NCBI GenBank assembly: GCA_903813345.2
Contig: CAIIXF020000002.1
Location: 14,824,467-14,888,466 of the forward strand
Length of the DNA: 64,000 bases
Origin: Owenia fusiformis
Taxonomy: Eukaryota; Annelida; Polychaeta; Sabellida; Oweniidae
Direction of reading: 5' to 3'
The position numbers and the translations under genes were made by a program. Under the pieces are notes generated by a model. The model was not told where the DNA came from, did no database searches, and saw only the letters and a program-made list of their open reading frames with translations. This document shows, piece by piece, positions 1 through 12,100 of this stretch; within the stretch, counting starts at the first letter, position 1, and each line of letters begins with the position of its first letter.

Positions 1-59
1 TATCATATTCGATTCCTTCAATGCTAGAGAACCAATGATATTATATAAATGAATTGTAC

Positions 60-165
60 CTATTCCAATGTCAGCAGTCTGTATCATATTCACATCATTG
101 GCACCATCTCCTATAGCTAAGCAATGTTTCTTTTGCTTGAACCTCACTAATTTCACAATTTCTCC
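60..165 (-). CDS. ATP10: ATP10 exon 13: hinge GDGANDV (last exon in window)
   Basis: Residues 1160-1194 plus one base: [20 protein letters not shown], then [16 protein letters not shown], the Mg2+-binding hinge. Donor ATAG|GTACAA at 54-59. TM5-TM10 and the stop codon are outside the window. Confidence 0.95.
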
Positions 166-3100
166 CTGGAAACAGAACTACATCATTGTTGGAAATATAA
201 AAACATATAAGCCATGTAGAATGTCTTGACGAAATGTATCAAAGAAAATAACAGCAGGTATCGATATGGTGAAGTGAATTCAACAATGTTTTTTCTCTTA
301 AACCAATTATTGAAAACATTCCGTAACAAAACACGGTCCTTTATGTAATGTTGACTGATTGACAACAATTTTATGCGGAAATTATTTATAGATATCTTAT
401 ATAACTGTTTTTATTAACATTTTTTGTTTTTTAGTGCAATTGTCTTTTGTTCCTTCCTACCAATTCTTGAGAATGAAATAAAATGTCTTTCCGAAACTTG
501 GTCTTAGACCTCTCAATATTAAACTTATACAAAGGAAATTTTGGTTGATTTAACAAAAAGTATTCAGAAAGTTAAAATAAAACCCCCAAAATAGATAAAA
601 ATTAAGATAAACCATTTATTTCATTAACAATTTGATGACTGGTTAAAGAGAAACATGTGTTCAAAAAAGTTAACCATATCAATACCAATCCTTATCTTAA
701 ATTTTATGTAGAATCAAGACTATTTTTCAAAAATGCCAATAAATTGTATGGGTTACTAAGCCTAATATAACATTAGATTGTTTGAGCTTAGAAAGTGTAT
801 CTGAAGACTGTGGTGTATGATCACATGACTAAGCAAGGATGAATGGTTTGTGTGATTTGCATGTTTTGGTAAGACTGTCAAATGGATGAACATTTTGATA
901 GACATTTGGATGAGTGACATTGGCAATGGCTGCAACAATACATTTACATGTAACCCTGTATCTCATTTTGTGTAACGCTGGAAATAATAATAAATAAGAG
1001 CAGTGTCTCATAAAGATATGAAATTATTCATGTGGGGGTAATTCTAAAAATTGATCATTTCATGCAAATTTAGTACAAATCTTAAGTTCTAAACTGCTAT
1101 AAAACAAATGATTCTGAACTCAGGTTCACAATATGCACGAACATACCTTTTGAGCAGGTGTGGTCCTACAACATATAATTGTTGAGCACCTTTGTGTTAG
1201 ATCCAAAAATGACTTCTGAATTGATCCCTCAAGAGCATACTGCAATGTTTTACCATCTATCACCATAGCAACCTGATTTGTCCCATCTCCATGGTAAAAT
1301 GAGGTGGAATCTTTGTTTGGTCCATGTTGACAACCATTGGAATGTGTATTTAAAGATTCAGTATTGTGTTTAATTGTTTTTGATTTATGCTTTCCAGTTG
1401 GGCAGCACCCTGTCTTAGATTGGTCAACAGACTCACTGACATTCAATTCTATATGGCTTCCATTTAATCCATTTATTCCATGACTCACAATTCCATTACT
1501 TGTAATTCCATTGCTCTTCCCATTAACGTTTCTTTCATCAACATTGTGTCTTTCATTTGTCAAGCGCAATGCTGACAATGGTGTTTCTCCATTCATACTA
1601 CTGTTTCCAACTTCTTCAGTTGATGTCAAAAAACTAGGTCCATTCTGTGATGTATGAAGTCCCTCTTCAGGTGAAAATACAGGATTGATAATTCCATTTG
1701 AAAGCTGATCTGAGCTGATAGGATTGAATGATTGTCTTGACATGTTCCCTTTGGAGGAAGTCCTAATCCCCTGACTAGATGTTTGAGAGGTACTCGAATA
1801 CTTCCCTGCAGTACTTGGACCACTGATAGCCTTCTCTGATCCTTTCTTTGCATTACTAGCTTCGTTGAGGTAAAATACACAATTATCAATTCCATTTTCT
1901 GTGTTGGTGTATTTGAACTGGTCCAGTGTCTGGTGTATGAGGTCACTAGCCTCATCCCTGTCAGCTGCATTCAGCACAAGGACAGAGTGATCAGGTGTGA
2001 TCAATTTACATGAATGAGCCACATTGATAGCAGTCTCCTGCAACAACATAATAATAGCACAATGTCACACATAGGACAAGCAATCAAATCAAATTAGACA
2101 AGGCATAAACATGGCAAAATGTCACCACCTAGTTGCTCACAATATTATGAGTTCAATCTTAAGTCAGAAATTTGAATTTCTGACAACTTGTATATGATTT
2201 TGAAATGAAATTGGTCAATTTGAATCTAGTTGAAAAAATCTATAGTCAGATTTGAACTTTTCACAACTTGTACATAATTTTGAAAAAAAATTGGTCAATT
2301 AAAAGCAAGCTGCTTGAGAAGGTCAAATCTTAAATCTAAAGTCAGATTTGAATTTCTGATAACTTGTAGATGATTTTGAAAAAAATTGGGCAATTTGAAG
2401 CAAGTTGAAAAAATACCTTTTGAACTTTTTAACATTTTTGACCTTAAAAAGGTCATTGAAAGTCAAATCTTAAATATAGTCAGATTTGATATTCTGAAAA
2501 CTTGTAGATGATTTGAAAAAAAATTGAAGTCAGTCTAAACAGTATTTGGTAAGTTATTGGAAGTTGTAGGAATTTGTTTCAGACCCCCCACCACCAACCA
2601 CCGATCGTCAACTGCCGACCACCGTAAAACGGACACCATAACAATATGTCACAACTTTTTGGTGGTGACATAAAAAAATGACAAGCAACCTTCAATTGTC
2701 AATAAAATTTGACAAGCTACAAGTTTTTGTGAAAGAAGAGGGATGAAGCATAGGAAGTGAATCTTAAGTGTAATTAATTATGTTTTGGGACATGTTATTC
2801 AAATTATTGACAATAATTTCATTTATGGCAATGTGAGAGTCGGTTAAGGTTTAGGTATGAACAAGCCCTAAGAAGACCATTCCCCGGTTATCCCAGGTAA
2901 ATGTTTCTGGTAAGTTACACTGAACGAAACATCAAGCTTCAGATCTCGAGAGTACGAGATGAGACTTTAGACGAGATATCGATAGGGTTGTAGTTGGAGG
3001 GTTTTCTCCCTAGGTGCGTACAAAATCCATTAACATCAATGTAAGTTATACATTTCGATTCTTTTTATCGACATTTATCTCTTGTATATACATTTATCTA

Positions 3101-6100
3101 TCGCTGAATCGTTTTGTGAAAATTTTATCGTAATATTTCACACAAAAAACGTCAGTTTAAAAAAGTTCAAAAAAAAAATTTCAAACACGTTTTATCTTTT
3201 GTCTTTATGACTTTGTAGTTTTATGTTTGAAGTATTCAATTGATATCTCGTACATATGGTTTAAAACTTGAATTTATACAAAAGAATTAATTTATTGATG
3301 AATATGGACACGTCACATATTACTCGAGTCTCTACCTTACAGCTAGATGTAACTTCATTTATTTCGTATGTACTCGTATTTCGTATGTAAAATTTGCTAC
3401 ACGCACCTAGAAATCATTTTATATTAATTATATTTAGGATGAAGCGTTGCTTGTCTGGTTTTAGATATTTCAAAATTTCTTTTCGGAGTTTGACACATGG
3501 TTAAATTTTCTCGCTGTAGCTAAAAATGGCTTCCGGTTCCAGACGTCAATAATGTAGGAAACTTTGAAATTATTCTCGCTTAAAGAAATCAAATATAACA
3601 TTAGATTCAGACGGAGATGTGTGCTGATGTTTCTCAAATCTATACATAAAGATATATTTCATATTATTATGCCGTATTTCCTGTGTGTGTGACACATTGA
3701 TTTACAATATTTACAACACCAAGGCAGCTAATCTTTCTACTCAAAGCCGGAATATAGAGAAGGTTTGGACCTAAGTAAGTCACATACATGTCCTCAAGTT
3801 ACGTTCACTAGACTCCATCCAATCTAATAATAGATATTTCATTTATTTACGAGTGTAAGTAACCTTGTAGGCTATTAAATAAATATATCTATTCTATTTG
3901 ATTATCCCATTCCAGAGATTTCTGGTTGTTATTGGGATTATTCTTAGTACCATTAAGGTACAGATATCATTTTATTATTTGATATATATTTATCTCTTGA
4001 GAGAGCTATAATTATTCCTTTTCTTCTATATTTCTGACACCTTATTGCACATAATAAACTTTACTCTGAGGATAAGACAGGAGTCAATAATATCCTTACC
4101 TTTCTTCTCCCATTATACAAGACAATTAGAGATGCCTAATGTTATTAGGGTCAGCATTATAGGCCACAGTTTTGTTCGGAAAATAGAAGAATCTAACCAT
4201 TTTGACTTTAAATTAAAGGAAGACATAGTTAACTATAATACCATCATTGTATATACAATTAAACAATTTCAGATGATGTAAAATATAAAAATCCCTATCC
4301 AGATATGGCTATATTACAGCTAGGAGAAAATGATCTGGTTCATAGATCATCTACCTTTGTTGCAAAAATCTCTTCACTTTGGCTGAACAATATTTAGTTA
4401 TACATCCTTCATTAAAAGCCTTTTATATTGGAGAACTATTTCAACACTCATGGCATCCTTTCAAATCCTCGATCAATACTGCTTCAGAAGGCATTCGATA
4501 TAATTCAATTTTTTATCTACCAATTTCAAATTGTTAAATGATATTCATCATCATAAGGGCAATAGACTTTTGTTCCTACATCACCCACATACCACCCAAT
4601 ATAGAATCAATGGTCAAATTTGATAGATGACTCCTACGATCCCATACATCTCAATGCAAAGGGGAAAAGCGTTTCGTCAAGTCCTGGAAAGGCGCAGTCC
4701 TGAGATTTCTTGATTACATTTATTAGGTAATAATAATTAGACTTAACATTAGAAGAGACGGCTACTCTTCTCTAACCAAACATAAGCCAGAGAGTCGTTA
4801 ACTTTTCACAATAGTTTATTCACTTAGTTATCCTTCATAAGTACTATACTTATATTAGGAAATTTAGTTTCCTGTTTACTTATATTTTATCATATTTATA
4901 TTATGATAAATATATATTATTTTGTATATCATCTGCATTTATTCATGCAGTGTATACTATACCTTTAGACATGATATGTTATCATATTTATATTATGATA
5001 AAATTCATATTATTTTATTTCATATTCATGCATTGTATGCTTTACCTTTATTCTTAAAGGTTATCATATTTATATTATGATAATTCATATTATTTTATAT
5101 ATCATATGCATTTATTCATGCATTGTATTTATTCTTAAAGGTTATCATATTTATATTATGATAATTCATTTTTTATATATCATATGCATTTATTTATGCA
5201 GTGTATTCTAAATCATATTTATTATGATTAGCCTTTTGGGCATCATATTTATATTATGATAATTCATAATCTTTATATATCATATGCATTTATTTATGCA
5301 GTGTATTCTAAATCATATTTATTATGATTAGCCTTATGGGCATCATATTTATATTATGATAATTCATAATCTTTATATATCATATGCATTTATTTATGCA
5401 GTGTATTCTAAATCATATTTATTATGATTAGCCTTATGGGCATCATATTTATATACTTCTAACATGGAGCATGTGCTTCTATTTATATTTATCTAAATGT
5501 TTTTATGTCTTGAAGTTGCTTACCCTCTATATAACTACTAATTATTTCACTGCAAATGTCTGAAACTGAAGGACCTAACCCAAGTATTACTATTGAAGAG
5601 TATCACACTTCTAATACCCTGACTGCAGCCAAGTCTATGCCCACTTTAATAAGGGGCAACTTTACAACAACTTTTCCCTTATCCCCTTTCCCTTCTTATT
5701 CCACTACATCTTCCATTCCAACCCAACATTTCATTCTCTCTAAATAGACCCACAGCATCTATTACTCGCCCTATTCCATCTTTTGCATCAAGCGCTAATA
5801 TCCAACCCTACCCTTTTATCCCTCCAGTCTCTACTAACCTTTCAGCTTTTCATAATTCCCAACCCGTCTCTACAGCTTATGAATTAATTCCCAACACAAA
5901 TGCCATGCTACAAGGACAGGTGTCAGTAGCTTCAATAAATCCAATTCCCAGTTTTCAACATATTACATTACATTAATTTGTCCATATTTCAGATTTTGCG
6001 GATTTACTTTAATTCATTTCTATGATATTCTTATATTTTGGTATTCATGTATTGATTCATGATTGTATTGAAGAAGACAAAAACAATGATTATGTCCTCT

Positions 6101-9100
6101 GTGAGATGTAATCTGACAATTCTTTTGAATCAAAACATTTGAATTTAAACCCTTCAAAGAAGGGAAAATCCTTTCATTTCCAGAATGGGTCCGAGCATTC
6201 AGTATATTTATTGCTGTCTATACCCAAAGATTTCATGATCAAACCCCTCACCTCTTGAAATATATATCCCCTTGTCCCTTTAACCACACCTGCCCAACTT
6301 GCAAAATGTTACTCCCGCAACAACGGCAGGCAAGCCCAATTCCCCAACAAAAAGCGCTCAGGTACTGGAGACTCCAAAAAACCCTTCGAGTGAACTTATG
6401 TCATCACAAGATGTTACTCCAGTTAAACCTGAAAGACTCAGATATTGGCTTGAAGGCTATGAACATCAAGAAGAAACAGTTCATGGTTTCTAGTACGGAT
6501 TTAAATTTCCTCACTCTGATTTGCCAGAACATTACAACATTACTCATATAATTTGTTATCATATCTAAGAACCCAGAAGCTCTCAAAAAATTAAACAAAG
6601 AGCTTGAAGCTGGTAGAATACTTGGACCTTTTGACCAGCCACCATTTGATATTATTTCACCCTTATTTCTCGTTCCTAAAAATCTCCAGGTGAATTCTGT
6701 GTTATTCACAACTTATCACATCCCAGAGGCCAACCCATAATGATACTATCCCAGACGGGTTCTACAGTTAAATATGCAACCGTACAACAAGCCATAGATA
6801 TTATAAAACATTTAGGAAAAGGTTGCTTCTTGTGTAAGACTATTAGAAGCTTGTTTGTTCATGGAAATGGCAAAACAATCATTGACACTTTATGTAACAT
6901 CAACCCCTTTACCATTAAGCCAAAACCTAAGAAAGTCTCAAAGAGAACTTTTATCTGCTATAGGATTCCTTAGCTACTGTTGTTGTGTGATTCCTTTCGG
7001 TAGATCATTTATTTCATTATTTATTCATCTATCTAAAAATGAAGGAGCTACATTATAAAATCTTAATCAACACTCCATCTATGCAGTATTTATTAATGTG
7101 GAAATAGTTTCTAATTCCCTTTAATGGGAAATCTATTTTCCTTACAGAAGAACAAGAGACAAGAGAACAATTGCATCTTTTACCGATGCTTCTACTACGA
7201 TAGGCTATGGAGCCGTTTGCAATTATCTTTGGTTTAAAGGGGAATGGCCATCAGAATGTAAAGAATTGGACATCAATATTCTTGAATTATATCCTATTGT
7301 TACTGCTATACTTACATAGGCAAAACTTATGTCTGGACACACAGTTGAAGCAGTAGTGAACATACCGAAATAAATTTTCTACCAGCAATCAAACGTCCAT
7401 GCAACTCTTACTTCCTATATATTAAAATGTCTCTTAAACAATTTCATGTTCAAAGTGAACACATTGCTGGTATTCTTAATTCTGCTGCTGACGCTTTATC
7501 TAGAAACAATTTATGTTACTTTTTATCTTTTTAGAAGCACTTCAAGCTGCCCAAGCCCCGTCTACCAGAAAGTCATATGATTTATTAGTACAGTTCAACT
7601 CCCAGACAGGTATAGGTGAATTTCCTCTAACCCCAGCCTCTGCTAGCCTTTTTGCAGCACATCTTCGTTTAAAGAATTATCCCCCTAATTCATTCAAGTC
7701 AGTTCTGTCTGGTATATCATTTTTATCATATTTTCACAATTAACAATTTCAAGGATCCCAATACTTCTTATGTAGTCTCTCAAATAGTTTCTGGTTTTTG
7801 TAAACAAAATCCTAGCATAGACACTAGATTGCCAATCAACACAGCCTTGTTAGAACAAATGGTTTCTAAAACTTCTGAAGTAGATTTTGACCCTTTTGCT
7901 CAAGTCTTGTACAGAGCTATGTTATCTACAGCCTTTTTGGCTTACTAAGAAGTAGTGAGTTGACAAGTACTTCCGCAGGACACAACTTACAGTTAGAAAG
8001 TATTAATTTCTCTCCCGATGAAGCCTTTTTCATTATTACTTTTTCACATTTTAAACATAGCTCATCTCCTGCTACGATATCAATTAATTCTCAATTACCA
8101 TCTTGTTGTCCAGTATTACATATGAAGTTGTACCTGAACATAAGGTCCTTTAAATGAGGTCCTCTTTTCATTTATAGAGATGCTCCAGTGAATACTTCTG
8201 TATTTAACAATTTTCTTCACAAACTCTTTGTTCAATGTCAGGTAGATCCTACCTTCTATAAATGCCACAGTTTGCGGATAGGCAGAGCTACTTGGGCCAC
8301 AAATCTTGGACTTGATGACTATACTATCAAAAGATTGGGAGATGACATACATACATACATTAAAAATATATTAGGTAGACATTTATAAACTCAGACTGGT
8401 GTCGAGTATGCATTTTTCATTAAAGCCCCAAAGTTGCTCAGACAGGTGTCGATTATTCAATTTTCATGTAAACCCCAAAGTCGGCTCAAACAGGTGTCGA
8501 GCATGCAAATTTCTAGTAGCTACTGTTTTTTCTTCATGATGTACTAGAAATTTAATTGAGATAAACCCGCACTTTCTGAATTCAAAAATTTTCTTTCAAT
8601 TCTAATTCCTTTATCTTACCTGAGATTGACAGCATATTACATTACTTTACATTAATTTGTCCATCCATATTTCAGAATTTGCGGATTTACTTTAGTTCCT
8701 TTCTATGATGTTCTTATAATTTGGTATTCATGTATTGATTTGTGTGTATCAATAAATGATTTAACTACTTTCTAATTAATCTTCTTTTCTTTTGGGCTCT
8801 CGCGAGAGATCGCGCATGGCCTTATTTTCGCCCAAGAAGATGAGTTGGAGATGGTATTATAATATATCCAATTGAGCTAATTAACAGTTATGTCAAATTG
8901 TAAACTCTTGTAGCTAATTAACTTAAATTAGCCATTATTTTCCAAGGTATTGTGTTTTGTGTTAATTGGCTCAATATTTATTTATATTAATTTTATATTA
9001 ATAATTTTACATGTACGACTCTCACGGCCATATCTATACTCTACATGAACATAAATTCAAATTATTGACAATAATTTCATTTATGGCAATGTGAGAGTCG

Positions 9101-12100
9101 GTTAAGGTTTAGGTATGAACAAGCCCTAAGAAGACCATTCCCCGGTTATCCCAGGTAAATGTTTCTGGTAAGTTACACTGAACGAAACATCAAGCTTCAG
9201 ATCTCGAGAGTACGAGATGAGACTTTAGACGAGATATCGATAGGGTTGTAGTTGGAGGGTTTTCTCCCTAGGTGCGTACAAAATCCATTAACATCAATGT
9301 AAGTTATACATTTCGATTCTTTTCCCTCACCTCCTTCCCCAGCTTACACCACCAGTTGGAGATTTATTTTCGCCCAAGAAGATGAGTTGGAGATGGTATT
9401 ATAATATATCCAATTGAGCTAATTAACAGTTATGTCAAATTGTAAACTCTTGTAGCTAATTAACTTAAATTAGCCATTATTTTCCAAGGTATTGTGTTTT
9501 GTGTTAATTGGCTCAATATTTATTTATATTAATTTTATATTAATAATTTTACATGTACGACTCTCACGGCCATATCTATACTCTACATGAACATAAATCT
9601 CTATTATCATTTTATTTGTTTGTTTTTCAAATGGGTAGGCATTCAATTTACCTGTTTGTCTCCTGTTAGTACCCATATAGAGATGCCAGCATTCTGTAGG
9701 TTTCTGACAGTCTCCTCCACCCCTTCTTGTAGCTTATCTTCTATAGCAGTTGCACCTAAAGAAAAGTGAACCTTGTAAGAAGATACAAATATGACACTTA
9801 CTATCTTTAAGAGCTTCATTGGCTTTTTGCTTTTCTTTTAGAATGTGCGATGCACATACATGTAGGTTAATGTTTAAAGTATTTGCTGTTGCTTAGGCTT
9901 TGTACAAATTTTTGCAGTAAGATATTCCAAATCATATGCTGGTTATTTGTTAAGCAAATAGATCACTCTGTGAAATATATTCCTATAAATCAATAGTTTT
10001 GTTAATACAGCCTGGGCTTCTCTTGAAAGCCCATGATACAGATAACTAATATGCTCTGGCCTTCTTGTCATGAGAAAACATCTGCAGAAACAAATGTTAG
10101 GTTGTTTAAAAGACAAACCAATCTCATGTTTGGATATTGTAAATTGCTTTGATTTGCTGCTATTTAATTTGGACTCAGCAGTTCTTCAGAAATAAATTTA
10201 GTTTATAATTGACATTTTATCCATGTTTCAGTCAAGATTTTCACAAAGGTTTTATAGTGCAAGGTAACACATGGAAAAGACACTGGTCGAAAAAACCCAA
10301 GGTTTTTATCAATCCACCAAATTAAAACAGCCATCAAATTAAAGCAATTTACAGTATTTGATTTCACCATAATGCTTCTATTTTACTTTTTTAATTTTTC
10401 CTTTTCACATACACTTACCTAGAAAATTAAGGCCCTGCTCAATTTCATTGTAGCATGCAAGAACTTTGTGCTCACGGTCTTCAAAACTATGGACAGCATC
10501 TTGGTACCTCTGGTGCCAACTTTTATATTGATTATATGGTATTATTTTCATTGCCATGCAAAGAGTTCTTAGTCCTAAATTAGCATAGTCATGGATATGC
10601 TCCTCACTCCTTGAGATCATTAATCTGTGGTTAGTTTCTAAATTTCCATTTTCTGAAGTGTTATCCTTTGATGATTCTGAGATCTTAAGTTCAGTCAATT
10701 GAGCAGTTTCTAGATCCTCCTTTGGTGGCTGTGCTAACCTATGCATTATTATGGAGTCAGCACCTTTACAGTAAAGAATGATGTCCCCTGAGATAGGATG
10801 TTTGAATATGACTGACATGCATTTCCGCACTGAGTCAAATGGCAAAACATCAAGGATTTCAAGTTGACAGTCATCCCCATCTAGAAATAAAACATGAAAC
10901 ATGATGAACATGAAGAAATGAAGAAATGAACAAGCATACACTGTACATGTGCATCAGTTATGCAGGATGCACTGATTACAAGACCAGGTGTAATGTTTTT
11001 GAAATAATCAGCTGGTTTGTAGTAGAATTCCCTACATACATTGTATTGCATTTTATGGGTATTCAAATCTGGATTTAAAATGACATTTTTAATAAGAGAC
11101 TAACTGATTCTATGCACAAGTATTTTACTCACTAGGGAATGCAACATGCACCATATCAATACTCCTTTTAAGAAGACTGACACCATACTGACTAGCGACC
11201 TGCACCAATGCCAACTCATCCGGACTTTCGGATTCATACAGTAACTTATCCACCTCAACACTCGAAGAGTTCCCTGACTCAGAAGCACATTCTGTGTCAT
11301 GTTGTTGTGTATTTCTACTGGGCCTGTTATCACCTAGCGACATAGGATCCACTGTCTCGTAACACTGACTACTGGCATGGGGCGTGTCATGGATTTGTTT
11401 ACGCTTTAGCTTTGGAGAGTTTATGAATTTAGAGAAACGTAGTAATTGTGGTTGACTTTGGTCATTTGTTGTATTGTGCTCCTTCGTTGTACTGTTCTTC
11501 ATAGTGTTTTCAATGAGAGAATCTTTATGTAGAGATGTTGCATCATCAACAATCAACCCACTTGCATTCATCTGCAGAAGAAAATTAATAATCAATAATA
11601 ATAAAATTAATAATTTGATGTTAATTCTCTTAGAAGCCCATGATTATTACATTATCAGTTAAGGAAAGTGTCTTTTTAACTTTTCTTTTCTCCAACAAAA
11701 TCAATTGTGTATGACTGCATGTGTATATCTATAATAGACTTAAATAATACTTGAACATGAAATCAGACACACCAGACAAAGAAAAAATACTACAGGTATC
11801 CAGCAATTGATGTAAAAAACCTCAAATGACCAAAAAGAAATTTCAAATAAAGTAAAGAAAATAATATGGCAAACCATGGGCTTTCTTGAAAGCCCATGGG
11901 CAAACCGAATATTTGGTACTCCAAGTTACAGAGGTCAGAAAAATTCTAACCAACTTATTTAATATTCTGGAGTTCTAGCATCTTCATAATCACATGCATG
12001 AAAATTCAAGTTATCCAATAGAGTATTTTCCATCGCTTTGAAATCTCGTTAAAGTCTTGTTTCTACCTTGACTTGACTACCTGGAGTGATGAGATTTCTT

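Larger units (their letters stand above)
2798..9598 (+). mobile_element. Ngaro/PAT-type tyrosine-recombinase retrotransposon with split direct repeats, coding part broken
   Basis: Order seen: A1 (2798-3065), leader with an SGNH-like frame, hairpin array, gag, RT/RNase H, tyrosine recombinase, then B1 (8822-9056), A2 (9056-9323), B2 (9364-9598). A1 equals A2 and B1 equals B2; this A1...B1-A2-B2 split direct repeat is the hallmark of Ngaro and PAT elements of the DIRS order. Every reading frame is interrupted by stops or frameshifts and the RT palm is missing. Inserted antisense in an ATP10 intron, 53 bp from exon 11. The element boundary is set by the outer ends of A1 and B2; YR elements leave no target-site duplication, and none is apparent. 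Confidence 0.9.

Noticed and set aside
1626-1970. 114-residue minus frame in ATP10 exon 12
   Set aside because: Overlaps the exon in another frame; the P4-ATPase frame is certain from both ends.
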